From Adineta steineri (lineage: Eukaryota; Rotifera; Eurotatoria; Adinetida; Adinetidae): a DNA stretch of 64,000 nt. Position numbers and translations under genes: made by a program. Shown here piece by piece: positions 42,848 through 53,532 of this stretch. Every line of letters begins with the position of its first letter. The first letter of the stretch is position 1. The notes below the pieces were generated by a model that was not told the origin of the DNA, did no database searches, and worked only from the letters and a program-made list of their open reading frames with translations. Where the stretch lies: contig CAJNOI010000159.1 of assembly GCA_905250115.1 (NCBI GenBank), positions 146,400 to 210,399 on the forward strand, read 5' to 3'.

Positions 42848-43666
42848 TAATTAATAATAATCTATTAACTTTATTTAAAACTTTAAAAGGAATTTTATCA
42901 AATAATTGTGTCATTAATTTGTTGTATTATATTTTTGTTTCATATGATAATTTGGAGATAAAACCAATTGTGAAATTTATTCTATTGTTCTTTTCGATTG
43001 ATTTCATGAAAAATATTCATTTATTCGATGAGAATAATTTAAAAATTGAAACTATTCCAATTCACTTTGTTATATATTAATAATAAATTTATTCTCAAAT
43101 CATCTTCGATTCCAATAAATTGAAATTTTTGTTTATAGGATTTTTCTTTATTAAGAAAAATATAATTATTTCGACATAATCTTTGTTTAATCAGTTTATC
43201 GATTCGATGTATAATTTATAAAACAATATTGGTTTTTCACATGTCTTGTATTAAACTATTATGATATACAAGTATTTTTAATAAACTCATTTTCAATGTT
43301 CAACTTTTATTGAATTCAAAGATTTTCTTGTACATAGATATTACTGATTGACAGCAAATTTTCTAACTACTTTTATAGTTTTGTAGAATAAGATGGAAAA
43401 ATGAAATATTTTACAAAATATATTTCTTTTTGTTTTGCATATTGATGGCTTTAAATACGTGCTAACTTCTAATATTCAATGCATAGAAATGATCCTAGTT
43501 ATATAATCACAATGTCACCTCTGTTATCATTTTATATTCTGCATTAGTTTTTGATTAAAGATAAATGTGCAGCATAATCAGGTAGAGAATTAATGTTTTT
43601 TTCTTTTAGTATACGCTAATATACTAATAAATACTAAATTGAAAAATTTAGATAATTGTATTTAGA

Positions 43667-43730
43667 AGGTTTGGGTCTGTGTTAAACATGGAAAAAGAGT
43701 AAATCATAATCAGACACCTACACCCTCAAG
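43667..43730. repeat. Dispersed hairpin element (degenerate)
   Basis: GGTTTGGGTCTGTGT on the left and CAGACACCTACACCCTCAAG on the right. The right terminus is canonical; the stem is imperfect. Confidence 0.5.
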
Positions 43731-44114
43731 ATTTATCGATTTTGTCCCCAAGTGCATACTAAAATTGTGCATTCGATCAAATTTATATACATCCGAAAGT
43801 GATCTTCAAGGTAGACAAATAAAAATTATTTAAAGAATCTGATAATTTCGATGCAGGTTTAAGTCTTCCTCCTTCGATCAGAAGATAGAACGAACATAAG
43901 ATGTACAAAATAGTTGTAGGGAACTTTGTATCGCACTGTCAATTTGGTGTCTGTCGACTATTAACATATTTGTTTATTTGAATCAATTTTCTAGATACTT
44001 TTTGCATCTTATTTCGATTTGTGTTGCACTATGGGCATGTCATTGAATTGATGTGATTTCTACCATCCACATGCTTTGATGCTGATCACTCGTATACCAA
44101 TATAAAACACCGGA

Positions 44115-44199
44115 CCCTGAGGATGTGCTTGACGAAAGGGTATGGATGTGGAATGGGATGTGGTTCAACTGAGGGATACCGAAAAGACACCCACACCCG
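44115..44199. repeat. Dispersed hairpin element
   Basis: CCTGAGGATGTGCTTG and GGGTATGGATGTGGAATGGG on the left, ACACCCACACCCGAC on the right. Confidence 0.5.
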
Positions 44200-44517
44200 A
44201 CTATTTTATTAGAATTAAATATAGTGTGAGATAATGATTTTTATAGATTTCCATGTTGAAATAAAGTCATGTGCGTATGTAAAGGTGTACTATTCATTCT
44301 TACTCTGCATGCCGGCTGTGAGTGATTGTGAGGTAAGAGAAGCTAGACATTCACACCACGAGATAATTTGATAGTACATATTCGGCGTATGAGAAAACAA
44401 CGTCGCTATAATCTTTCATCGGTTGTCGGTCTGAGATATGGTACAATATGCTTGGATCTATTTCCTTCTCAACTCTTAGTATTTGGCATTGGAAATTTTT
44501 TATAAATACCTTTTTTC

Positions 44518-44570
44518 TTGAAGGTGTGGGTAGAAGTATTATATCTATCAAATACTCACCCTCAAAACGG
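44518..44570. repeat. Dispersed hairpin element
   Basis: TTGAAGGTGTGGGTAGAAGT on the left pairs with ATACTCACCCTCAAAA on the right. Confidence 0.6.
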
Positions 44571-45175
44571 TTTCAATATCATTCCCGGAAAAAATCGTCT
44601 GTTCTCATTTTCACTTTCTCACCCAGAAAAAGAACTTGTCTGTCTTCTCCGTTGCATTCTGATTTTCCGAAGAATCGTTTCGGTTGCATTACTTTATTCT
44701 CTTTCACGAATAAAAGTTGTTTTTTTTTCTCACACTCACTTTCCCGGAAAAAGCTATTTCTATTTCTGTAAGAAGAAAAGAAATAATTTCACAACTCGAC
44801 AATAGGTAGTAGGTCTGGTGTTGCTTTTTGTCTTTCAACACACTCACAGCTAAAGATAGAAGGTTGTTTCAAGTATTTATCTATTCAACGGAGTTTTCAA
44901 CTACTTGGCAGAATAAGGGTAAGAAGAATAATCTCATCCTTGCGTACATCAACTACAGAATAAACGAAATAATCCAGTTGAGCATAGTCGATATTTTGAA
45001 GGATTTATGGTCCGGAAGAGTGTGAGAACAATCTTGTGGATGTAGGCAAGGACTAAGAAAAGATACCCCATACGTATCCTAGAGTAGTAACAGGAGGCTT
45101 CCAAACCTTGTAAGCACTATCAGCATACAATCCCCAAAAGGTTGTAGAGACCACCGCTAAGTATCAGGGACCATT

Positions 45176-45230
45176 TTGAGGATGTGGATGTAGATAAAGA
45201 GTAACGATTCTCACTCACCCACATCCATTC
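45176..45230. repeat. Dispersed hairpin element
   Basis: TTTGAGGATGTGGATGTAGA on the left pairs with CTCACCCACATCCATTCTTC on the right (GATGTGG-type stem). Confidence 0.6.
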
Positions 45231-46532
45231 TTCTTTCAATGTAATAAATGACAAACTATCAAGTGTGATAATATATTTCAATTTATAGTAGAATTTTTTA
45301 CACTGATTTGTTAATAAATTCATTAGAATTACAGTTGACAATGGATTCTTGGGAACAGTAATTTTATGTTTGATTGATAAGTTTTTTAAAAGACCTCTCT
45401 CACATCTAAATGAGGAAAGGACAAGCAGAAAAAAGACAAGCCAATATGATATCTTTAGAGCCGTCTTTTTTAAATTAATCCTTGTTTTGTTTTCTTTTGA
45501 AACGCTTTTCAGTACTCTTGCAGTACAAATAAAACTAGTTTCATCTTTTTACCCTGTACTGGAGTGAAAGATTCGTTCTTTCACTACACTACGTCAGTTC
45601 TTGAGGTGAAAGAACGAGAAAAATATATTGTCGCAAAAAAGAAACAAACAATTTTTTATTCTTTCTTTAAATGAAAAAATGTTTCTCTTTACTAAATACG
45701 AGATTGAATAGAAGAAGGAAGTAATAGAAAAAGAGAATGCCGTCTGTTAACCTTCAACAACACATTATGAGTTTTGTGATAAATAGAAATTTTCATCAGC
45801 GCCGACCGTCGCTTACATTATATCGTGTTATTTTTGACGAGTAAGTAGAAAATATAAAATTACAGCATACACAGAGCAGCTGAATTACGGACGAAGTAGT
45901 ATGCAATTACTGCCTAATTTTTCTTTGATATAATATTATTGAAGAAAAAAAATAATTTTTTTTGTTTTCAACCAACTCGATCCTACCTTGACGAATCAGA
46001 TTTTTGGAAGGAAGAAAGTATATCACATCGTGTCATTCATCTTTGGAAAGAGAGAGGAGAGAGCCGTTTCAAACAACGTTTCCTTCGCAATATTAATTTA
46101 AATAATCAAATACTTGGTGAGTATTGTCTGCCATAAATAGAAATCGGATGAAATCTAATACTAACTGGATTTAAAGCGTTTTCTCATTGGTATACTTACA
46201 AAGAAATTGGAAAGTCATTAAAAATCCACAAACAACGTATTTTTCGAATTAATTCTTGATTTCATCTTTGTAACTTCTATCATTTTTCAAATGATGCTAC
46301 TCTAATCTGCCATACATACTTTTATATAAAATCAGAGATGACAATTTTAAACTGTTTTGTGGCAGATACATAACTTAAGTAGAAAAATATCTTTCTGAAG
46401 AAGAATGACGTATTCGTCAAAAACAGTAAGTATAAAATAAGTGTAGGTAGTCATTTCTAATAGAGTTGGAGCTAGTCGACTTTTTCCGCTTGATCTCAAG
46501 CAGTTATAGCGACAACATTGTTTAACTTGCGA

Positions 46533-46604
46533 AGAGGGTGTGGGTGTGGATGGACGTGGAACTTTTCGCCCTGGATAGTCATACCCACATCCACACCCAC
46601 ATAT
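46533..46604. repeat. Dispersed hairpin element with about 14-bp stem
   Basis: GGGTGTGGGTGTGGATGG on the left and CATCCACACCCACA on the right are complementary over about 14 bp, with a loop near 46555-46580. It lies about 50 bp upstream of the first supported kinase exon. Confidence 0.7.
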
Positions 46605-46654
46605 CTACTAATATTAATATGCCTCTGTTTTTAGAATCTTAGTATTGTCTTATT

Positions 46655-49153
46655 ATGTCTATGAATGAAGAGGATTTGAACGAAATCATGTTGCATAGTA
46701 TCAATTTGATTGCGAAAGAACGAGCGGAGAATGATCCAAAAACGCATCTTGAATATATTCTTGAAGTAAAATTTTTTATTTTTATCCGCAATATCCCAGT
46801 GAAAAATGACCATGAAAAAAAACGGTAGAAAACGCATTCGTAAAAACATGGAAACTGATCCTGCATTAGGAAAACGCTTTCTGCAGTTTAACGAAAGCAT
46901 TCATCAATGGCAAAAAAATGTTTAGTATTTAGTGGAACCCATTCTTTGCTGTTCCATATTATTATAGAATGCTTTCTTCTCGATTCAAAAATCGTTCTTC
47001 GACTGATCAGAAAGCGTTCTAGCCCGTTCCAAAACCTAGTGGAATGAGTTTTTTATCATTCTTTCTTGGAACGATTAGACCCGGATTCCATTAAAATGAG
47101 ATCGTTTTCTTTGACGTTCCTTAAAAAAACGTCTGCGAACGAATTCTTTGAATTGATAAGTGCATTCCAGATAACCAAATATTATTTCTAACACGAATAG
47201 AATGAATCCGTCGCCGTTCTTTAAATTATGGAACACTTTCATCTAAATTTAACGCCAGTTTTGGTTCAAAACTATCTATGCTGAAGTACGATAGATTAAA
47301 ATTAACATAAAAAATGGAAGAACATTCGCTAGGTTGTACTTCCCAGCTGACACACTCAATTTTCAAAAAAAATATTTCATGCCATAATTTCTATAGTTTA
47401 ATCTAAAAAAAATCTGAGCATGCCATTGGATAGAGCTCGTAAAGTTGCATTGGAAGAGGTCTCTCGACGAATTTTATACTTACTGCTCTTTGAAGATTAT
47501 TGTAGAGAATGTGCATGTAGATGATAATTATCGGGAACGCTTTCCAGAAAAATAAATGTCCGTTTTTCCTGAAAAAGAGCGTTCCAGAAACAGTGGAATG
47601 TGTTCTTGACCGTTCCAGAAACAGTGGAATGCGTTCTTGAACGTTCCATGTTGGAACACGTTCCAAATTTTGTGGAACGCTTTTTTTTCTTAAAAAAAGC
47701 TGACTTTTTTTTTGGAACGTGTTCTATACCGTTATTTTCAATGACTATTTTTCACTGGGTTAAGTTAATTGGATCATTTTCGTACTACTATCTTTCTTTC
47801 AGGAACTGAAACTGTCTGAACATGACTTACCTACCGACCCATTTAAAACAAAAACTGTTGTTCTAGTAATTAATAGTATGTGTTGCTAAATTTCTTCGGC
47901 GAATATCTGCTTTCTAGGGACACGCTCTTGGAAGAGGCTCATTTGGCAATGTATACTCAGTGGTTGGACATCCGCATCTCGCTGTCAAACGAATGAAAAT
48001 TGGTTTAAGTGAGAATGATAAACTAAATATGGCTAGTGCTAGTTCTGATACTTTTGCGGAAGAAATAGAATTGGCATTTAACGAGAGAAAGGCGTTTTAC
48101 CTCCTTAAGTGTGTTTCAATAATACACCTTTATGGTTATTCTCTCGATAAATATGCACAAGATGGCCCTCCAACATACATGTATTTAATTATGGAGCGAT
48201 GTCACTGTTCGTTGGAGGATGTGTTCAAGGATCCAAGCATACTTCAAATATCGGACTGTCGAATACCATCTGATCAACTGCGCTGTTATTGTGTTGCTCT
48301 GCTCGAAGGACTTCGTATTCTACATACAATGAGACCATATCTATACAAGGAACCGACTGTTCTTGGGAATATTGTGCATGGGGACATCAAACCAGCTAAT
48401 ATTTTGGTTCGCATGACATCTCTTGGCCCGTTTTTGGTATTTGCGGATTTTAATCTGAGTAAAACACCTTTCTATGAGCTAAAACAAGGCAGCGGAACTA
48501 GATTATACCGAGCTCCAGAGGTAAAAGGCAGAGAGGATATAGGCATTGCTTCTGATGTCTATTCACTTGGAGCGACGCTTTTGGAATTCTTAGTTTTCGC
48601 AACACAAAATTTCACTGTTAGTGAAAATTTTATAGAATGGCGTCGACGTCTTAACAAATCAGAGACAGGGTACGATGATAATTTTCACTATGTTGAAAAG
48701 TTTTTGTTAAAGATGATCATGTCTACCTTGCCTGATTACAAAAGTTACGCACATATTGCCAAAGCGGTCAAATATCTCATGCTTTCAAATAAAAAGACAC
48801 GTTCTGAAAACGCTATTGAGAAAGTTCTATTGGATTATTTGTTACCTAAAGAAGTGCATCATCTGCATTCGGAACTAGCCGTCGCAGAATACACTGGAGG
48901 ACAGGCTCGTCATTTAGGTCCCCGTGATTATGTGCTTCCAAGCGGAAAACAAACCGAACGAATTCTAGACGTGAAAATAAGTGAAGCTGTCGCTCGTGAT
49001 GTTCTGCATACTCTGAATAACCTCCGCCAAGATGGGAATGGAATTTCTTCGATAGCCTTAGGAGTGCTTGGTCCTTATCAGAACCCGAATATTCCAGTGC
49101 ATATTCTTGCTCTTTGCCAAGCTATTGAGTCTGCTTTGTCATTTCCAAAGTAA
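46655..49153 (+). CDS. Protein kinase, non-RD type, with DFN in place of DFG
   Basis: Supported exons are 46655-46765, 47803-47865 and 47918-49153, all phase 0, giving 469 residues from ATG 46655; more 5' exons are possible. The kinase domain has a glycine loop GRGSFGNVY, the ATP-site Lys in LAVKRM, the catalytic loop VHGDIKPANIL (HGD instead of HRD), FADFNLSK (DFN instead of DFG), TRLYRAPEV (APE) and SDVYSLGATLLEF (subdomain IX). Catalytic Lys, Asp and Asn are present, so activity is plausible, but lack of the HRD Arg marks it as non-RD, a class often linked to immune or stress signalling. About 110 residues without a known domain follow. Intron 1 is over 1 kb because it carries a terminal-inverted-repeat element. 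Confidence 0.8.
46795..47759. mobile_element. Non-autonomous terminal-inverted-repeat element in kinase intron 1
   Basis: The ends read CCCAGTGAAAAAT and ATTTTTCACTGGG, and similarity continues inward for about 45 bp (both arms contain CATGAAAA/CATTGAAAA and AACGGTA). The element is 965 bp and has no transposase frame. Its interior is full of GTTCC/GGAAC words, including a near-exact repeat of GTTCCAGAAACAGTGGAATG (47580-47640). TTAA follows the right end directly, as for piggyBac insertions, but the left flank is AATAT, so no intact target duplication is seen. Without the element the intron would be about 72 bp, close to the window's usual size. Confidence 0.65.
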
Positions 49154-49672
49154 AAATCCATGTGTGCTTTAGTTTACTGTGTATCAAAAAGCTTGATTAA
49201 CATTATTTTTGTGATCAGTGCATGTTTTTGTAAGTTTAAGATCATATGAATAAAGTACTTAAATACTACAGAAAGTCACGATGCAAGAACTACCTCGTTC
49301 CAACTTTACGGTTTACCTTGGTTCCTGAATTCACAACTTGTGAGGCTGAGTTATTTAACTGAAATAAAAAAAACAGAATACTCTAAAAACAAAGGTATTG
49401 TACAAAACCAACAGAGTATCTTCTCATAGGTGCACGAAAAGATCTTTTTTTCGTTTTGTAAAAGGAAGGCTTCGTATAAAATTCCTTCCTGAACGGAGAA
49501 AACGGTTTCGTATGCAAAGTGCAGTATGAAGCGCCTGTTAGAAAAAGACCAAAACGTTTTTGTAACAAACCTTTATAGGAAAAAGGAAAAAAAACGTTTT
49601 TGAAACCGTACAGGACTAAATCTTTCTATAACGATATCCAAAAGATTTCGCAGAAATAGTTTTATACATCAC

Positions 49673-49763
49673 TCCTGAGGATGTCTATGTGGTGTGAAGA
49701 TATGAGTGTGAGTGAAGGTATCAGTGGCCGTTCTTTCTTCTCTCATCCTCATTCACACTCTAC
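49673..49763. repeat. Dispersed hairpin element (large, degenerate)
   Basis: CTGAGGATGTCTATGTGGTG and GAGTGTGAGTGAAGG on the left, CTCATCCTCATTCACACTC on the right. Confidence 0.5.
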
Positions 49764-49842
49764 AAAATTCTCTGTAGATGAATAGTTCTCTTCCGACATG
49801 TTTGTAAATACACTTATATAAGGTGATGGTAATGATAATTGA
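49745..49842 (-). pseudogene. 3'-end relic of the small type I membrane protein gene
   Basis: On the minus strand this reads QLSLPSPYISVFTNMSE and a further 13 residues to a stop. It closely matches the C-terminus of the intact gene at 50977-51624 (QLSLPPPYTSVFTNISE). The first 65 bp or so are about 85-90 percent identical by eye. The similarity breaks abruptly at a G-rich tract at 49843. The codon GAG here corresponds to the TAG stop of the intact copy. Confidence 0.6.
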
Positions 49843-50060
49843 AGGGTAGGGGTGTGGACAGGGGCGGGGGCTGTCGGGAGTGTAACACTCCCCCCCCCCC
49901 CAATCTTCGAAAATTTCTATTTTTTGCTCAACAAAATCGGCAAATCTTCTTAGTTTTTTACCAAAGATAATACTACACCCCCAGAAACTCAAAAAAATTT
50001 CGCTACACCCCCTCCCCCAAATTCAAAACGTTTCGTTACCCCCCCCCCTCCGCCCTCTAA
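49843..50060. repeat. G-rich then C-homopolymer low-complexity tract
   Basis: GGGTAGGGGTGTGG and GGGGCGGGGG are followed by runs of C (about 49887-49900 and 50038-50050). It resembles a broken, expanded hairpin element. Confidence 0.5.
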
Positions 50061-50082
50061 TATTAGCTGACTCGCGCCACCC

Positions 50083-50270
50083 CTGAGCGTGAGTGTGAGA
50101 ATAGGTGTGGATGTGAGTGTGGTTCTGTAGGTGTGGGTTGTGGGTGTGCGTGAGGAAGAGCGGTTGAAGATGCGAGTATGAGTGTGGCTGTATGGATGCG
50201 GTAGTGTGGATGAGGGTGTGGCTGTAAACGAAGTAGAGAGTCACTCACAACCACACCCATACTCTCAAGG
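50083..50270. repeat. Largest dispersed hairpin element, about 190 bp
   Basis: A long left arm of GTGAGTGTGAGAATAGGTG and repeated GTGTGGATG / GTGTGGGT words. A short right arm, TCACTCACAACCACACCC, ends ATACTCTCAAGG. Confidence 0.6.
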
Positions 50271-50605
50271 AACCGTAAAAACATGTATTATAGAAGGAAA
50301 AAAATAACTTTCTCATTGAATGGTAGTGTATCGCTATCTACTAGTGTCGCGTGGTATCATATTTGTAGTACCCGCTTTGAGGAGTCCAACTAATTAAGGG
50401 AAAACAAGGACGCTATTGTAGAAGTACACGGAATCTTGTCATGGTAAGCCGATGTAGCCGCAAATAGAAAACAAGTATTTTAAATGTATAATATTCTCTT
50501 TTTCATTATATTCTTAGGATACTCTTTTCGACTTTGACATTTATGATATGAAAACTAGCGTTCGACTTTTTGTACAAGCGAATTTATTTCAATCCATGAA
50601 ATAAC

Positions 50606-50669
50606 TTGAGGGTGTGAGTAGTGCAGGTGTGATTGTGTGGTGACTAGAATACTCACATTCACTCTCAAC
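50606..50669. repeat. Dispersed hairpin element
   Basis: TTGAGGGTGTGAGTAGTG on the left pairs with ATACTCACATTCACTCTCAA on the right; both termini are canonical. Confidence 0.7.
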
Positions 50670-50976
50670 ATGGCTGAGAAATCTTCGAAATGCGTCATAA
50701 GATCCACCATCCGAGAAAAACGCAAATCAAGTTTTGAAATGTGTGATCTTGTCTTATCCTAACCTGCACACACACCCTGAATATTTTTCAATCTTATTTA
50801 ATCTTCAACATCATATACATAATATATGTGCGTCATTGAGAAAAAAATTCGTTTATCGAATAATAATAATTCTTTTCATCGTATTTTATATTTCAGATCT
50901 AATTATTGATAGTGCAGTAAATTATAAAAAAAGATCTAAAAAAGCAGATTATAAGATTCTCTATAGGTAAGTAGTT

Positions 50977-51624
50977 CTATTCCGAGATATTTGTAAATAC
51001 GCTTGTATAAGGTGGTGGTAATGATAATTGAACAAAACTAATTGGATCATTTAAGTCATCAATTTGTGATGCAGAAGAAGTAATAATAACATTAGCAGCT
51101 AGATTAAAAAAGATATAAGATTTTGAAGAAAAGACATCATTCTTACGAGCAACTTTTGAAGATTGTGCATGTTTCTGTTGTTTGTAAAAATATAATACGA
51201 TAATAAATGTAATAAAAAGACAAGCTGTACATAGAAAACTAGAAAGGATGGGAAAAAAATATACAAAATTCTCAAGTAACATTAAATAAAAAAATTACAT
51301 CAACATCCAATGATAATTAAGTATAGCTATTATTGTTTGTGTTGATATTGAATCAGAATATAATAACGATGATATATTACATCTAGAAGAAACTTGTAAA
51401 TAAATTAAATGAATTAAAAGAAAAAAAGTATTATTTTAACCGATTAGAATGAAGCCAGTATAAGTCACTTAAACTGTATTGAGAACATGCATCCGTATTT
51501 GCCTAAAAAAGATATTAATTTCAAAATAAATTCAGTATTATATTTAAAATATATTTACAATTTGTATGTTTGAAAATAAACATAATGATATAAAAAATGA
51601 ACTTAAAGAATATAAATATTTCAT
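50977..51624 (-). CDS. Small type I membrane protein with C-terminal PPPY motif
   Basis: Four small exons join in phase on the minus strand: 51559-51624, 51441-51502, 51299-51382, 50977-51238 (introns 56, 58 and 60 bp), predicting 157 residues. Exon 1 is a signal peptide (MKYLYSLSSFFISLCLFSN). The ectodomain is short, with Cys pairs (DACSQYSLSDLYW, CNISSLLYSDS). A single membrane helix, FLCTACLFITFIIVLYFY, is followed by basic KQQKH. The cytosolic tail ends LSLPPPYTSVF, where PPPY is a consensus ligand for WW domains such as those of Nedd4-type ligases. Function is unknown. The open frame back to 51282 includes intron 3 and is not the true start. A partial copy lies at 49745-49842. Confidence 0.7.
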
Positions 51625-52533
51625 GCTTATCTTCGTTGTAATATTCATCCAATGGTTTGTAATCATGAAAAGATTGATGCTATATATATATATATATATC
51701 ATAATTTATTAGAAAAATATTTTGCGTGTGTAGATATGAGAAGAAAGTACTCGTATACGTTTATCATATTTTACTATAATGAGAGTAATCATTGAGATGT
51801 GCATCATAGCAAGAAATAATTATAATCTCAGATTAGAGCAAAAACAAAATATTCATGTGAAAAATTAATTTAGTTTAGAACTCGACGTTCATGATAAAAA
51901 TGAATTATAAAATTACTTAGAATTTATATATTTTACAAGAAAGACATTCTTTATGTAATCTGTAATAATCTGCTGGGACCAATAGAAATGTTCATTGAAT
52001 GCTGGAAACAAATATATGTAATATGTATAAGAAGAATAAATCGAAGCTGAATTATTTTGTATTATTTCTATTAACAATATAATTAGAAAAGAATCTAACA
52101 CATTTCTTCTTGCATCATAATGAAGACATACAATTAAGTAATAATTGTTGTTATGATCGATTTTTTGAGGGTGTGGATAATGTGCTGACTTACATCCGCC
52201 CCTACCGTACCTGTTTAATTTTACATGTAGTTTATATAAGCTTAATATCATATGCAAATTAAAAATATTTAGAAAATTATTTTCCTTTTCTTGTCGTTGC
52301 ATCATGTGTATATCATCGCTGAAAAATCATTTTTGTCAGTACGCCAAATGAGTTGCAACGTGGCTATTCTGTTCTTTGTACTGTAACGTCATCTATGTCT
52401 TTCTCAACATTTCATGACTCATTCTTAACTTTACATCTTATCTGCATATATATTTTTTCTTTCTATGACTATATAAGACACGTTTTTGTTTCGTAATAAA
52501 AATACACTTTTTTTATTGTGATACTATTATAGA
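51625..52533. other. Non-coding spacer with hairpin
   Basis: Upstream of two divergent genes. It holds a (TA)n run near 51680-51700 and a hairpin element at 52164-52207. The minus-strand frame 51913-52305 crosses the hairpin and is not supported. Confidence 0.45.
52164..52207. repeat. Dispersed hairpin element (right arm degenerate)
   Basis: TTTTGAGGGTGTGGATAATG on the left; CTTACATCCGCCCCTACC on the right. Confidence 0.55.
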
Positions 52534-53532
52534 ATGACTATTCGAATCGTATCGTATAATATTTTAGTACCTATATATGCTGATCAACCTGAATATTTTT
52601 TTAAATGTCAACCAGAATTTCTTAAAACTGATTATCGATGGAATTTAATTGAATCTCAATTAGAACAAGAAATCGTCAATCATGAAAACACAATCATTTG
52701 TTTACAAGAACTTTCTCTTACTCTATTTCCAAAATTCGAATTATTTTTTCGTCGATTAAATTATTCATTAACTCATAGTCTTTATGGTCAGCAATACAAT
52801 GATTATATGGGTGTAGGCATTGCAATTCCTATATCGATGCAATTAAAAACTGTTTCTATAATTAAAATGGGAGATCACTTAAAATCAATGAAAAAATCTC
52901 AAGGAAATACATGGAATATATTCTTACGAGGATGGAATTTATATCAATCTATGATGAGCAAAATTAAACTTTACGCAATTGATCCATGGGAACTTGCTAT
53001 GGGTAGAAATAATACTCTTATTTGTTTACAAGTTCTTATCGATAATAAACCATTGTATATTGGAACATATCATATGCCTTGTATGTATAAAGAACCTAAT
53101 GTAATGGCAATTCATTCTTCGGTTGTGAAAGATTTAATGTTTGAATTAGTCAATGGACAAGATTTTATTCTAGCAGGTGATTTTAATATCAAACCACGAG
53201 ATATCTGTTATAAAGTTTTAACTGAAAAAGATTATACCGATTATACTTTCCCAAAATCTAATACTTATGAAATATCTTATCAACCAGATACTCAGCAAAT
53301 TTTGAAAAGTGCTTATCGAGAAAAGAATGGAACTGAACCTGCTTATACAAATTATGCTTATACACAAAATACTCCAAACTTTTGCGAAACACTTGATTAT
53401 ATATTTTTTAATGGTCATCTTACAGTAGAAAATGTATTGGAATTACCAGATCGTCCTCTCAGTGAATCTTATCCAGATGAAACGCATCCTTCAGATCATT
53501 TAATGATTGCAGCAACATTTCGATTATCATAA
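52534..53532 (+). CDS. Endonuclease/exonuclease/phosphatase (EEP) family hydrolase
   Basis: A 332-residue intronless frame. EEP hallmarks are in order: RIVSYNILVP (N-terminal Asn), IICLQELS (metal-binding Glu), TYHMPC (catalytic His region), LAGDFNIKP (Asp/Asn), TLDYIFFN (Asp before the last strand) and THPSDHLMI (catalytic Asp-His). The fold cleaves phosphodiester or phosphomonoester bonds using Mg2+. Members include the CCR4/Angel/nocturnin deadenylases, sphingomyelinases, inositol phosphatases and AP endonucleases. The opening SYNILVPIYA recalls CCR4-type deadenylases, but the protein lacks their leucine-rich repeats, so the substrate is open. No signal peptide. Confidence 0.85.
   Translation: MTIRIVSYNILVPIYADQPEYFFKCQPEFLKTDYRWNLIESQLEQEIVNHENTIICLQELSLTLFPKFELFFRRLNYSLTHSLYGQQYNDYMGVGIAIPISMQLKTVSIIKMGDHLKSMKKSQGNTWNIFLRGWNLYQSMMSKIKLYAIDPWELAMGRNNTLICLQVLIDNKPLYIGTYHMPCMYKEPNVMAIHSSVVKDLMFELVNGQDFILAGDFNIKPRDICYKVLTEKDYTDYTFPKSNTYEISYQPDTQQILKSAYREKNGTEPAYTNYAYTQNTPNFCETLDYIFFNGHLTVENVLELPDRPLSESYPDETHPSDHLMIAATFRLS

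Larger units (their letters stand above)
42073..46654. other. Long non-coding region rich in hairpin repeats
   Basis: About 4.6 kb without a firmly supported gene. It holds eight members of the dispersed hairpin family. Coding-like islands at 45737-45838 (starting ATGCCGTCTG and ending in a good GTAAGT donor) and about 45960-46112 (YLDESDFWKEESISHRV then a GTGAGT donor) might be 5' exons of the kinase gene, but I could not join them in phase. Confidence 0.45.
49154..50976. other. Non-coding region with hairpins, poly-C runs and a gene relic
   Basis: Contains two large G/C-rich hairpins (49673-49763, 50083-50270), a smaller one (50606-50669), runs of 9-11 C near 49890 and 50040, and a relic of the neighbouring small membrane-protein gene (49745-49842). 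The frame at 50734-50970 (+) has one hydrophobic stretch but no support as a gene. Confidence 0.5.

Noticed and set aside
44440-45030. Plus-strand open frames with CCCGGAAAAA-like words
   Set aside because: Only short similarity between words, no domain, and several overlapping frames of equal quality.
45737-46112. Two coding-like islands as 5' exons of the kinase
   Set aside because: Good donor sites follow each, but no acceptor gives a continuous frame to the exon at 46655; left as a possibility only.
46800-46925. Short coding-looking segment just inside the TIR element
   Set aside because: The frame is shifted relative to the upstream kinase exon and closed by stops; treating it as part of the element restores clean phase-0 splicing.
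50734-50970. Plus-strand frame with a hydrophobic segment followed by a GTAAGT-like site
   Set aside because: It could be an exon, but no partner exon in phase was found and its neighbour on the opposite strand is a well-supported gene end.
51913-52305. 130-codon minus-strand frame
   Set aside because: It crosses a hairpin repeat, has no motif and no consistent splicing with the neighbouring genes.
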